From JACCZX01 sp963791315 (GTDB taxonomy: Bacteria > Pseudomonadota > Gammaproteobacteria > Burkholderiales > Burkholderiaceae_F): a DNA stretch of 64,000 nt. The position numbers and the translations under genes were made by a program. The stretch spans positions 62,001-126,000 of the forward strand of contig CAWBRQ010000008.1 in NCBI GenBank assembly GCA_963791315.1. Reading direction: 5' to 3'. Of the stretch, positions 39,040 through 48,055 are shown piece by piece (the first letter of the stretch is position 1; each line of letters opens with the position of its first letter). A model generated the notes under the pieces. That model saw nothing but the letters and a program-made list of their open reading frames with translations. It made no database searches and was not told where the DNA came from.

Positions 39040-40266
39040 CTAGCCGGCGAGCCGCTGAAACGCTCCGGGGCTCAGACGTGTGAGTGTCGTAAACGGCCCT
39101 ACCGATCGGCTGTCGGCCGGATGAACGTACTCTCGCTCAGGGTACGAGCGGCCCGGAGACAGTTGACCCACATTGCCTGCGGCGCCTACGTGCCGGGATG
39201 TCTTGCGTAGGTGATAGTCCATTCGAGCCACATTCGCAAAGTCGGCCGAACGCGCCTCTGCGTTCCTAACCGAAACCAGCTCGGCTCGTACGTCGAGTAC
39301 GCCGCTTCCAACTAGAAGATTGTCCAAGATTTCGCCTCGCACAGGTCCCGCCATCACCCGAACGAACGTTGCCTTCGACGCCCTGTCATTAACAATCGTG
39401 TTAAATGTGAGCTGAAGATCGTTGCTCGGCCAGCGATAGCCTTCGGCTCCGTAGGAGACGATCGCTTCGTTTTCCGATCGAGGTCCCTGTTGGATCAGGC
39501 AACCAATTACCCGAGCTGCTCCGCCGTTCGGAAACTCAAGTTCATAACTGGAGGAGCCATCCTCGCCACTCAGCCGACAATACGTCACGATATTTTCTCG
39601 TGCACGGCTCTTGAAGAGATGTCCAACGCGTGCTCGCGCGAAGTAGCTTGAACCGACAGTTAATTTTCCAATTGCACCCACATAGAGGTCGTGACTTAGG
39701 CCGTCGCCGGCGCCGTTCGCGACAAAGGAGCAACGGTCGATCACAACCTGAATTCCATCGTCGTTGCCGGTCAGGATTCCATTCTCATTGTCTTCGAAGT
39801 GGCAACCCGCAATGTGCAGACTTCCTTTCTCCAGCCGAATACCCGCCCCGTTGCGGTCCTCTACGCGAGCGCCAACAAACGCCAAGTTTTCGATGCGGAC
39901 CCCATCTCCCCTCACGACGAAGATTGCTTTTGACTCCGCGCTCGCGCCGTCAGCGATCAGGCGCGGCCTGGTGCCAATCCCACGGATAACGAGGTCTCGC
40001 TGAGTCCAGACCGCAACGTCCGCGCGGTAATCGGCCGATGCCACCGCCAAGATGTCGCCGTCTTTCGCGAGTCGCGCCGCTTCTGCCAAACTGCGGACGT
40101 CGCCTTCAGGTCCAACGTGGATCGTGCGCCTTGACGCGGACGCGCCGATCTCTGCGCAAATGGGAGAGAACCGGGGCAATAACGAAATGCACGGTAGCGC
40201 TGCCAGGGCCCCGATGGTCCGCAGGCTTGATCTTCGACTCAAGCGTTTTGCGCGTTCAAGTTGCAT
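39040..40266 (-). CDS. Tat-exported right-handed beta-helix protein
   Basis: A 408-residue protein with a twin-arginine N-terminus (SRRSSLRTIGALAALPCISL). The body reads as a parallel beta-helix: IHVGPEGDVRSLAEAARLAK at the start, GDGVRIENLAFVGARVEDRN, GAGIRLEKGSLHIAGCHFED, DDGIQVVIDRCSFVANG and later ILDNLLVGSGVL. Such folds are common in pectate lyases, alginate epimerases and other polysaccharide-acting enzymes. No catalytic set can be assigned by eye. It is the first gene of the polysaccharide region, on the opposite strand from most of it. It may modify or bind the surface polymer; this is inferred from fold and place. Confidence 0.75.
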   Translation of the reverse strand: MQLERAKRLSRRSSLRTIGALAALPCISLLPRFSPICAEIGASASRRTIHVGPEGDVRSLAEAARLAKDGDILAVASADYRADVAVWTQRDLVIRGIGTRPRLIADGASAESKAIFVVRGDGVRIENLAFVGARVEDRNGAGIRLEKGSLHIAGCHFEDNENGILTGNDDGIQVVIDRCSFVANGAGDGLSHDLYVGAIGKLTVGSSYFARARVGHLFKSRARENIVTYCRLSGEDGSSSYELEFPNGGAARVIGCLIQQGPRSENEAIVSYGAEGYRWPSNDLQLTFNTIVNDRASKATFVRVMAGPVRGEILDNLLVGSGVLDVRAELVSVRNAEARSADFANVARMDYHLRKTSRHVGAAGNVGQLSPGRSYPEREYVHPADSRSVGPFTTLTRLSPGAFQRLAG

Positions 40267-40659
40267 GGTTGCGTTATAGAGGCTTCAGCCTTTGACCATT
40301 ACACCATTGCCGCTGCTGCGCTTAGCGACGTCATTTGAGGGTACAAGACAGATACCAATAACCCGCCATACATATACCGCGCCCAGAGGATCGTTAGATA
40401 ATTTCCGCTAGAAGCGACGTGCGCGGCGGCATCGAACGGCCGACGAGATCGCTACTTCATGATAAGTTGCCCACTCCGGCCGTTTTGATTCCACTCAAAG
40501 AGCTTGCCATCATAGTTTCGAGCTCGCCCATATCGACGCAACTCCTTCGCGTGGAACTGAACGCCTCCGTCCGTACCGATGCCAACATTGCATACAAATA
40601 ATCGCAAAACGGACAGGCTCGCGACCGAAAGGCCGCAGCAACGGGTCCTTCCCTCGATC
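40267..40659. other. Gene-free gap between divergent genes
   Basis: This 393-base gap separates the beta-helix gene (minus) and the methyltransferase-like gene (plus). It is AT-richer than the flanks and should hold both promoters. I see no recognisable RNA, repeat or small gene. An RpoN-like element at 40343-40357 fails because its -12 half lacks GC. Confidence 0.4.
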
Positions 40660-41313
40660 ATGCGAAATCTTCGTGATGCGCATAAGAGTTACGTGCTGAG
40701 ACAGACATTGGCTGAGTTCGAACGAAAGCCGGGATGCTGGCGCGAACCTCCACCGGAAATGGTCTCCAGGCTCATCTATGGCTGGGGGAACGAAAGCTGG
40801 TCTGCCTTGGACGAGTACATAGTTCGATGCATACAAGAAGCGAGTATTTGCGATGGCAACATTCTCGAGTGCGGGTCGGGTCTGACAACGTTACTAGTAG
40901 GAATCATCGCCAAACGCCGAAGGATTCAAGTTTGGTCGCTCGAACACAATGAATTTTGGGGAAGACTCGTCGAACGCCAGCTCGCTCACCTACGTAACCA
41001 ATCGGTGAATCTCTGCATCGCCCCGCTAAAGGACTATGGAGATTTCTCCTGGTACCAGCCACCGCTCAACGTCATGCCGTCTACATTTTCACTGGTTATA
41101 TGCGATGGCCCACCGGGCAATACTCCTGGAGGGAGAGTCGGGCTACTGCCGATGATGAAGGGCCACCTGAGTCCGGGCTGCACTATTTTGCTTGACGACG
41201 GCGAGAGGGAGGAAGAGCGCATGACCGCGTCTCGATGGTCGGAAGAACTTGGTACGAGCTTCCACCTTTGTGGCACTACTAAGCCGTATTTCGAACTCAA
41301 AGTCCCCGACTGA
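40660..41313 (+). CDS. Class I SAM-methyltransferase-like protein
   Basis: A 217-residue protein, taking the ATG at 40660; an upstream ATG at 40579 is less likely. It carries a Rossmann glycine motif NILECGSGLTTLLVGIIAKR, an acidic strand WSLEHNEFW, and VICDGPPGNTPGGRVGLLP, the pattern of a small methyltransferase fold. It ends with a strand ILLDDGEREEERM and FELKVPD. Related proteins occur in polysaccharide clusters without a proven substrate. SAM binding is inferred from the first motif. Position at the head of the sugar locus suggests a role in polymer modification. Confidence 0.65.
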   Translation: MRNLRDAHKSYVLRQTLAEFERKPGCWREPPPEMVSRLIYGWGNESWSALDEYIVRCIQEASICDGNILECGSGLTTLLVGIIAKRRRIQVWSLEHNEFWGRLVERQLAHLRNQSVNLCIAPLKDYGDFSWYQPPLNVMPSTFSLVICDGPPGNTPGGRVGLLPMMKGHLSPGCTILLDDGEREEERMTASRWSEELGTSFHLCGTTKPYFELKVPD

Positions 41314-41598
41314 TCTTTTGCTGCGCGGGCTTCAAGTTCGCCTTCTCTGCGGTTTCCTCCATTCGTTTGTTTCTAGATTCGAGTAGTTCCTAGTCTCAAA
41401 TATCGACGCTAACTTCGTAGTTGAACAGGGCACGGTGGCTATGCGGTATTGAGCATCACCAGCTGTCGATTTTTCTCCGCCCTAGTACGGGCGGCGTCGC
41501 GAATCTTCCCTAGCCACGCTGCTTTTCAAGAACATACAATCGGATCCGAGCGCTGCCAGCGGAGATAGCGCGCGCGACGACGTTGGATGTAGGAGATC

Positions 41599-42378
41599 AT
41601 GAAAGTTGTCTTGTTTTGTGGCGGTCTCGGGACGCGCTTGCGCGAGCACTCTGACACGATCCCGAAACCGCTTGTCAATGTCGGGATACGTCCGATCATC
41701 TGGCACTTGATGCGGTACTACGCTCACTTCGGGCACAAGGAATTTATCCTCTGTCTTGGATATCGCGGAGACTTGATCCGCGAGTACTTCCTCAACTACA
41801 ACGAATGTCTGTCCAATGACTTCACCCTGTCTGAAGGCGGACGTCGGGTTGAGCTGCACTCGACCGATATTCAGGACTGGCGTATTACTTTCGTAGATAC
41901 CGGGTTGCACGCGAATATCGCAGAACGACTGATGAAGGTGCGCAGCCACCTCGACGGTGAAGACGCTTTTCTCGCCAACTACGCGGACGGGTTGGCCGAC
42001 ATACCACTCGACCGAATGATTGTGGACTTTCAATCCAAGGCGGCAGTGGCTAGCTTTGCCGGAGTAACCGGCTGGCATAGCTTTCATACCGTGGCCGCCA
42101 CGGATGAGGGGTGGGCAACACACGTCAACGCACGGATGCAAAGCGCGCTCTTAATTAACGGTGGTTTTTTTGTGCTCCGGAATGACATCTTCGATTACAT
42201 CGAGGATGGCGATGAACTCGTGGAGCAGCCATTCGCGCGCCTTATCGATAAGCGCCTTTTGGCGATCTACCGACATTTGGGGTTCTGGCGCGCGATGGAC
42301 ACGTTCAAGGACAAGATCACTTTGGACCGAATGGAAGCAAGGGGAGATTGTCCGTGGATGGTATGGAAGCCGCAGTGA
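41599..42378 (+). CDS. rfbF: Glucose-1-phosphate cytidylyltransferase
   Basis: It makes CDP-glucose from CTP and glucose-1-phosphate. The 259-residue protein starts at ATG 41599 after GTAGGAGATC. It shows the nucleotidyltransferase start MKVVLFCGGLGTRLREHSDT, PKPLVNVGIRPIIWHLMRYY, the metal Asp in LANYADGLADIPLD and the C-terminal FWRAMDTFKDKITLD. This is the RfbF/DdhA family. It begins a plus-strand operon followed by a PIG-L deacetylase, CDP-glucose dehydratase and epimerase. The gap of 285 bases before it has no other feature I can support. Confidence 0.93.
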   Translation: MKVVLFCGGLGTRLREHSDTIPKPLVNVGIRPIIWHLMRYYAHFGHKEFILCLGYRGDLIREYFLNYNECLSNDFTLSEGGRRVELHSTDIQDWRITFVDTGLHANIAERLMKVRSHLDGEDAFLANYADGLADIPLDRMIVDFQSKAAVASFAGVTGWHSFHTVAATDEGWATHVNARMQSALLINGGFFVLRNDIFDYIEDGDELVEQPFARLIDKRLLAIYRHLGFWRAMDTFKDKITLDRMEARGDCPWMVWKPQ

Positions 42379-42385
42379 GGGCGCA

Positions 42386-43090
42386 TTGCTTGCGCTGACG
42401 CTCGGTACTTCGGCTAGATCGGCGCTCGACGTCCTATGCATAGGAGCGCATTGCGACGATATTGAAATCGGATGCGGCGGCACCGTCATTGCGATCCAGC
42501 AGCGTTATCCGCGATGCAAGGTGCACCTGCTTGTGCTGACTTCAACTCCAGCGCGTCGAGCGGAAGCTGCGGCCGCGGCAAAGGCGTTGATCAAAGTTTC
42601 AGCACGCGGCGACGTACGCATTTGTGAATTGCCAGACGGGTTGCTGCCGGCGCACTTTCTGGACGTCAAAGCCGAGTTCGAACGCATGAAAAAAACGGTC
42701 AACCCCGACCTAGTGTTGACTCACCACGGACTCGACCGGCACCAAGATCACAGCCTGGTCAGCCATGTCACATGGCAGACGTTTCGAGATCACATGATCT
42801 GGGAGTACGAGATTCCGAAATTCGACGGCGATCTGGCCACGCCGAACATGTATGTTCCGCTGCCCGCCGCCCTTGCCGCTCGAAAAATTAGCTTGTGCAT
42901 GCGCGCCTTTCCTTCACAGCACGCCAAGCCTTGGTTCAAGGCGGAGAATCTCGAGGCAACAATGCGTCTGCGCGGGCTGGAAAGCCGTGCTGTCAGCGGA
43001 TACGCGGAAGGGTTCCACTGCCGAAAGCTGTTGAGCGGAGTGACGGCGGAAAGGCCCGCTGCGTCGCGCCCCGGAGTCCGTAAACGCTAG
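42386..43090 (+). CDS. PIG-L family deacetylase
   Basis: A zinc-dependent amidase of the LmbE/PIG-L family, about 234 residues. The start is TTG at 42386 with GAGGG just before it; the stop of rfbF is 7 bases upstream. It has the zinc motif IGAHCDDIEIGCGGTV near residue 16 and LTHHGLDRHQDHSLVSHVTW, giving the His/Asp/His set. The family removes N-acetyl groups from GlcNAc lipids or sugar nucleotides. Placed between two CDP-sugar genes, it may act on an amino sugar in the repeat unit; that is inferred. The C-terminal RKLLSGV and basic tail are typical. Confidence 0.88.
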   Translation: MLALTLGTSARSALDVLCIGAHCDDIEIGCGGTVIAIQQRYPRCKVHLLVLTSTPARRAEAAAAAKALIKVSARGDVRICELPDGLLPAHFLDVKAEFERMKKTVNPDLVLTHHGLDRHQDHSLVSHVTWQTFRDHMIWEYEIPKFDGDLATPNMYVPLPAALAARKISLCMRAFPSQHAKPWFKAENLEATMRLRGLESRAVSGYAEGFHCRKLLSGVTAERPAASRPGVRKR

Positions 43091-43122
43091 ACGCACTGGC
43101 TGGCGCACCCGGAGCTGCGTAA

Positions 43123-44208
43123 ATGAACCCCACGTTTTGGCAGGGCAAGCAGGTACTTGTCACGGGTCATACCGGCTTCAAGGGCGCTTGGCTCTGCATG
43201 CTGCTCCATTCATTTGGCGCCCGAGTCGCGGGATACGCACTCGACCCGCCTACTCAACCGAGCCTCTATGAGCTAGCGCGAGTCGATGAGCTGGTGGACT
43301 CGGCTTTGGGCGATGTCCGCGACCTGGAATCGCTGAGTGAGCGTGTCCGTGCATTCGCGCCCACGTTCGTCTTTCACATGGCCGCGCAGTCCGTGGTCTT
43401 GCGATCCTATGACGACCCGGTCGAGACCTACTCAACCAACGTTCTCGGGACAGTCCACCTGCTGGAGGCCGTTCGCCGCATGCGGGGCGCCTGCACCGTC
43501 ATCAACGTGACGACGGACAAGTGCTATGAAAACAAGGGCCAAGTTAAGGGCTACCGCGAAGGCGACGCTCTGGGCGGGCACGATCCCTATTCAAATAGTA
43601 AGGCGTGTGCTGAATTGGTCGGCGACGCTTACCGCGAGTCTTTCTTTCCGTTGAGTCGAGGCAATGAGCACAGCGTGGGACTCGCGAGCGCGCGTGCCGG
43701 CAACGTCATCGGCGGCGGAGATTGGACGCCACGGCAACTTGTCCCCGACACAATCGCGGCATTTGTGCAATCCCGGCCGGTGGCGTTGCGCCATCCGCTG
43801 GCGGTGCGTCCGTGGCAGCACGTATTGGATTGTCTCGGCGGGTACGTGACGCTCGCTGAGGCGCTTGCCAAAAATATTCAGGCTTACTCAGGGGCGTGGA
43901 ACTTTGGTCCGGCGGAAAGCGACTCGCGCCCTGTTTGTTACGTTGTCGAGACCTTGGCGGCCCATTGGGGCACTGACATGACGTGGGTGCAAGACGGCGC
44001 CCATCACCCGCCGGAAGAACAGCTACTCAGTCTCGATGTCACCAAAGCGGCAACGTTTCTGGGCTGGCAATGCCGCTTGCCGATCGACGAGGCGCTGCGC
44101 TGGGTGGCGGACTGGTACCGCGACTTCCATGCCGGGCGAAACCCCCGGGAACTCTGCGACGAGCAAATCACGGCTTACCTAGCTTCGGGTTCGACGGCGC
44201 ATGCTTAG
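43123..44208 (+). CDS. rfbG: CDP-glucose 4,6-dehydratase
   Basis: A 361-residue extended SDR that converts CDP-glucose to CDP-4-dehydro-6-deoxyglucose. The NAD motif is VLVTGHTGFKGAWLCMLLHS. The family marks are FVFHMAAQSVVLRSYDDPVE, NVTTDKCYENKG, the YxxxK of YSNSKACAELVGDAYR and ASARAGNVIGGGDWT. Together with RfbF it defines the entry to CDP-derived deoxysugars. No ddhC/rfbH (the 3-dehydratase for 3,6-dideoxyhexoses) is in the window, so the end product differs from abequose or paratose unless that gene lies outside. Confidence 0.94.
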   Translation: MNPTFWQGKQVLVTGHTGFKGAWLCMLLHSFGARVAGYALDPPTQPSLYELARVDELVDSALGDVRDLESLSERVRAFAPTFVFHMAAQSVVLRSYDDPVETYSTNVLGTVHLLEAVRRMRGACTVINVTTDKCYENKGQVKGYREGDALGGHDPYSNSKACAELVGDAYRESFFPLSRGNEHSVGLASARAGNVIGGGDWTPRQLVPDTIAAFVQSRPVALRHPLAVRPWQHVLDCLGGYVTLAEALAKNIQAYSGAWNFGPAESDSRPVCYVVETLAAHWGTDMTWVQDGAHHPPEEQLLSLDVTKAATFLGWQCRLPIDEALRWVADWYRDFHAGRNPRELCDEQITAYLASGSTAHA

Positions 44209-44247
44209 CAAGCGTTTCGAGTCAACGAAATAGCCGGATAAGCGCTT

Positions 44248-44781
44248 ATGGAATTTCATCCGTGCGGGGTTCTTGGCGCCTGGCTGATCGAGCCCGCGCC
44301 GCTGCACGATAGTCGTGGCCGCTTCATGCGAGCTTGGTGCCAACGCGAGTTTGCGGATCACAAGATCGATTTCACGCCGGTACAGGCCAACATGGGATTG
44401 AGCATTCGGAGGGGCACGATCCGTGGAATGCACTATCAGATAGCCCCCGCGCTTGAGGCAAAACTCGTTCGTTGCGTTCGTGGAGCGATTTTTGACGTTG
44501 TCGTCGATCTTCGACCCAAGTCGCCTACGTATCGCGCTTGGTACGGAACCGACCTGAGCGCGGACAATGGTCGAATGTTGTTCGTACCTGAAGGCTGTGC
44601 CCACGGCTGTCAGGCGACGGAAGACATGAGCGAGCTTTACTACCTGACTTCTGCCTTCTATTCTGCAGATCATGTGCGTGGGGTTCGGTACGATGATCCG
44701 GCTATTGGAATTACTTGGCCGGCAGACGCGTCAGACATTTCTGATCAGGATCGCAGTTGGCCCTTTCTCGACACGGGATAG
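44248..44781 (+). CDS. Sugar-nucleotide 3,5-epimerase (RmlC/RfbC-like cupin)
   Basis: A 177-residue cupin. It shows the RmlC marks LIEPAPLHDSRGRFMRAW, NMGLSIRRGTIRGMHYQIAP (with the catalytic His), LVRCVRGAIFDVVVDLR and FVPEGCAHGCQATEDMSELY, ending YDDPAIGITWP. RmlC inverts C3 and C5 of 4-keto-6-deoxysugars. The usual donor is dTDP-linked, but its location 39 bases after the CDP-glucose dehydratase suggests it acts on the CDP-4-keto sugar. No rmlA, rmlB or rmlD is in the window. Confidence 0.9.
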   Translation: MEFHPCGVLGAWLIEPAPLHDSRGRFMRAWCQREFADHKIDFTPVQANMGLSIRRGTIRGMHYQIAPALEAKLVRCVRGAIFDVVVDLRPKSPTYRAWYGTDLSADNGRMLFVPEGCAHGCQATEDMSELYYLTSAFYSADHVRGVRYDDPAIGITWPADASDISDQDRSWPFLDTG

Positions 44782-44790
44782 GAACTAACG

Positions 44791-46162
44791 ATGAAGCAAG
44801 CGACAAAGGGTTCGTTACGCAACACAGCCATCTACAGCTTGCTGCAGATGCGCGAAGCCGAACAGCAACCGATTCGCGTAGGCGTGGTCGGCGCCGGTGC
44901 CACAGGCCGTGCGATTGCGCTGCAACTTGGCACGCCGGTGGCAGGGATGCGGTTGGCGGCGATGTCGAACCGCACGCCACAGCACGCCGAGCGAGCGTTC
45001 AAGGAAGCGGGGATCGCGAAATGGGAAACGGCAGACACGCCGAACGAGGCGGCAGCTCGCATCGCGCGCGGAATACCGGTGCTTACCGATGACCCGACCG
45101 TTCTCACGCGATGCGACGCAATCGATCTAATCGTTGAGGTGACGGGGACCGTCGATTTTGGCGCAAGCGTAGCGCTCGACGCATTTGACTACGGCAAGCC
45201 CGTGGTGTTGGTGAATGCGGAACTCGACTCGCTGATCGGCCCGATTCTGAAATCCAAGGCAGACCAGGCGGGCGTCGTTCTGACTCACACGGACGGTGAC
45301 GAGCCGGGCGTTGCAATGACCCTGTTTCGATATGTGCAGTCGGTAGGTCTGCGTCCCGTCGCCGCTGGCAACATCAAGGGCATGGTCGACTATTACCGAA
45401 CGCCCGACACGCAACGCGAATTCGCGGCGAGGAACGATCAGGACGTAAGAAAAGTCACGTCGTTCGCCGATGCAACGAAACTTTCGATGGAAACCACGGT
45501 GCTTGCGAATGCAACCGGCTTCACCGTGGCCCGCCGCGGAATGGTGGGCCCCGCGTGCGCGTACGTCAGGGAGCTTGCGCAGCTGCTCCCCGCAGAAGCG
45601 ATGCTTGCCGGCGGAATCGTTGACTACTCGGTGGGCGCGGCGCCGCACACCGGAGGCTTCGTCGTTGTTCACGAGGAAAACCCGCTGCAAGAAAACGCAG
45701 TTGGCGTACTACAAGCTCGGTGATGGTCCCTTCTATGTTTTCTATACGCCGTTCCACCTGCCCCACCTTCAGTTGCCTTCGACGATCGCCCGCGCCGTGC
45801 TTCATTCCGATCCCACCGTCGCCCCTGCTGCGGGACCGTCGTGTGAGGTCGTCACCGTCGCAAAACGAACGTTGAGGGCTGGTGAGCGTCTGGATGGAGT
45901 AGGAGGTTTCTGCAGCTACGGGTTAATCGAGAATCACGCAACAGCGAGGGCGATTGACGCCCTACCGATCGCACTGTCGGAGGACTGCGTGTTGCTGAGG
46001 GATGTCGGCAAGGACGAGGTCATTTCGTTCAGCGACGTGAAGCTGCCGGCCAACAGGTTGAGTGACGACCTCTGGCGGGAACAGTGCGCGCACTGGCCGT
46101 CAGCAACTCGATTTGATGCTTCAACTCAGAACCGGAAACGCGCTGTCGCCAGCGTTTCATAG
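44791..46162 (+). CDS. NAD(P)-dependent homoserine-dehydrogenase-like protein with SAF domain (one frameshift)
   Basis: The first 300 residues are a Rossmann dehydrogenase: IRVGVVGAGATGRAIALQLG, LIVEVTGTVDFGASVALDAF, LVNAELDSLIG and HTDGDEPGVAMTLFR. Near 45689-45692 one extra A (CAAG for CAG) shifts the frame. The rest continues QLAYYKLGDGPFYVFYTPFH and then a SAF-like segment (VVTVAKRTLRAGERLDGVGG, LPIALSEDCVLLRD, VISFSDVKLP). Corrected length is 456 residues. This family recurs in CDP-sugar clusters; it likely oxidises or reduces a sugar-nucleotide intermediate, but no product is proven. It starts 9 bases after the epimerase gene. Confidence 0.83.
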
Positions 46163-46222
46163 TGTCATCGGCGCAATCGCGAGATTCAAGAAACTGCGTG
46201 TAGTCGCCGGAGGCGCTGATCA

Positions 46223-47524
46223 GTGGAAAGCATTGTCGTAATCGGGACTGGCATGGCCGGTTTCGGCGCTTCTGTTTGCCTGAACGCCGAAGGTATCAGG
46301 CCGGTCGTATATGACAAGAATTCGTACTACGGGGGACACACCGCATCATTCAGGGGTGAGCAAGGCTTCCTGTTCGATCAGGGCCCGCACATCTCATTTA
46401 CTAAGGACCTCCGCATCCAGGATCTGTTCGCTGGTTACGTTGAGCAGAAATACGAATCGGTCCAGATTAACCTGAACAACTACTGGCGTGGCATTCGCAT
46501 CACGCACCCGGTTCAGTTGCACCTCAACGCGTTGCCGAAAGACCTGATCGTCGAAATCATCGCCGACTTCGTCACGGAGCATTCGGTCGAACGCAAGATC
46601 GCCAACTATGAAGACTGGCTGATCGCGAGCTACGGTCGCAAATTTGCCGAACTGTTCCCGATGACGTACACGCGCAAGTATCACCTGACGGTTGCGTCGA
46701 ACATGAGCACCGACTGGCTAGGCGAACGCATGTACCGACCGAGCCTCGAACAGCTGCTGCGTGGCGCGTTGGCTCCCTGGACGCCCGAGTTGCACTACAT
46801 CACCAACTTTCGCTATCCGACCGCGGGCGGTTTCAATTCATACCTGCGGGACTTGCCCAACATCGCCGATATCAAACTCGAGCATGAGCTGGTGGCGATC
46901 GACCCGAAGCGTAAGACGCTGACCTTTTCGAACGGACTCACGAGGTCCTACGATGGGCTGGTCTCCTCGGTTGCGCTGACCGAGTTGATCCCGATGATTG
47001 CGGGCGCACCACCCGATGTCGTCGCCGCCTCTCAACGGCTTGCCTGTTCGACTTGCGTGCTGGTCAATGTCGGTGTCGACCGTGCAGACCTTTCGCAATC
47101 GCAGATGACTTACTTTTACGACGAGGACGTTTGCTTTTCGCGTATCAGCTTTCCGCACATGTTGTCGGCCACTAATGCACCGCCCGGTTGCGGAAGCATT
47201 CAAGCGGAGGTCTACTTCTCCGACAAGTACCGTCCGCTGAAACAGACCCCGGAAGAGTTGATTGAGCCAGTGATCGCCGATCTGCGTCGCACTAAAACAA
47301 TCCGCGAAAACGACAAAATCTTAACTAGCCACGCTCGTGTTGTACGTCATGCAAACGTAATCTTCGACCTCGATCGGACCGCGGCCTTGGAGGCAGTCCA
47401 TGGGTACCTCGACGACATCGGCATCGCCTATTGCGGTAGGTATGGCGACTGGGGGTACATGTGGACCGACGAGAGCTTTATCAGCGGAGAGCGTGCAGCG
47501 CAATCAGCATTGGCACGGTGCTGA
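46223..47524 (+). CDS. FAD-dependent oxidoreductase, protoporphyrinogen-oxidase-like
   Basis: A 433-residue flavoprotein with a GTG start at 46223. The N-terminal dinucleotide motif is VVIGTGMAGFGASVCLNAEG, followed by VYDKNSYYGGHTASF. FRYPTAGGFNSYLRDLPNIA in the middle and a C-terminal FAD contact YCGRYGDWGYMWTDESFISG complete the amine oxidase/UDP-galactopyranose mutase-like fold. In sugar loci such proteins rearrange or oxidise sugar nucleotides or polyprenyl-linked sugars. The substrate is not identifiable. The frame is intact. It belongs to the same run as the CDP-sugar genes. Confidence 0.85.
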   Translation: MESIVVIGTGMAGFGASVCLNAEGIRPVVYDKNSYYGGHTASFRGEQGFLFDQGPHISFTKDLRIQDLFAGYVEQKYESVQINLNNYWRGIRITHPVQLHLNALPKDLIVEIIADFVTEHSVERKIANYEDWLIASYGRKFAELFPMTYTRKYHLTVASNMSTDWLGERMYRPSLEQLLRGALAPWTPELHYITNFRYPTAGGFNSYLRDLPNIADIKLEHELVAIDPKRKTLTFSNGLTRSYDGLVSSVALTELIPMIAGAPPDVVAASQRLACSTCVLVNVGVDRADLSQSQMTYFYDEDVCFSRISFPHMLSATNAPPGCGSIQAEVYFSDKYRPLKQTPEELIEPVIADLRRTKTIRENDKILTSHARVVRHANVIFDLDRTAALEAVHGYLDDIGIAYCGRYGDWGYMWTDESFISGERAAQSALARC

Positions 47525-47527
47525 GTT

Positions 47528-48055
47528 TTGGAAGCGGGAACCGTGACGCATCGCGCCAGCTACTGGAAGACGACTGCGATCGCATTCGTGAGCACGCTTC
47601 TTTCCATGTCTGCGCTCGTGTGGTCTCTTTTTTTGAGTTTGCCAACTGTCCTAAGCGCGCTCATTTGCGTCCTGCTCGGAGCGAGCTCCGTGGTCGGTCT
47701 GCTCGTCACGACTGGCGGTCTGGTCTGCCTTTGGCGCGATGCAGGGAAGCCGCAGGCAGAGAAGACCCGTTGGCTCGTTCTGCCGTCAGGATACCCGGGC
47801 CGAGTCTTTTCTCGACACTCGGGCTTGGATTTCTGCACGGCACGCGACTGCGTGCTGGCGATCTCGTCCAGGTCAGGGCGCGTCATCAGATCGAGGCGAC
47901 GCTCGATGAGCGAGGAACGATGGCCGGGCTGCCGTTCATGCCAGAGATGGAGCCGTTCTGCGAGAAGGTCTTTCGCGTCCATCGACGCGTCGATCACATC
48001 AACGATATGCGCAACAAGACGGGCCTGCGCCGGATTCGCGATGTCGTTACGTTGA
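47528..48055 (+). CDS. Putative two-span membrane protein, 3' end uncertain
   Basis: It starts 3 bases after the FAD-enzyme stop. Residues 14-35 (KTTAIAFVSTLLSMSALVWS) and 36-66 (LPTVLSALICVLLGASSVVG, LLVTTGG) form two membrane helices. After about residue 80 (LWRDAGKPQ) the frame overlaps the next gene for nearly 290 bases and no longer looks like protein. A frameshift near 47740-47770 would either end this protein or join it to the next one. I believe the membrane part is real; the given end is only the end of the open frame. Confidence 0.4.
   Translation: MEAGTVTHRASYWKTTAIAFVSTLLSMSALVWSLFLSLPTVLSALICVLLGASSVVGLLVTTGGLVCLWRDAGKPQAEKTRWLVLPSGYPGRVFSRHSGLDFCTARDCVLAISSRSGRVIRSRRRSMSEERWPGCRSCQRWSRSARRSFASIDASITSTICATRRACAGFAMSLR

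Noticed and set aside
40343..40357. Sigma-54 promoter before the beta-helix gene
   Set aside because: GG is followed after 10 bases by GT, not GC, so the -12 element fails.
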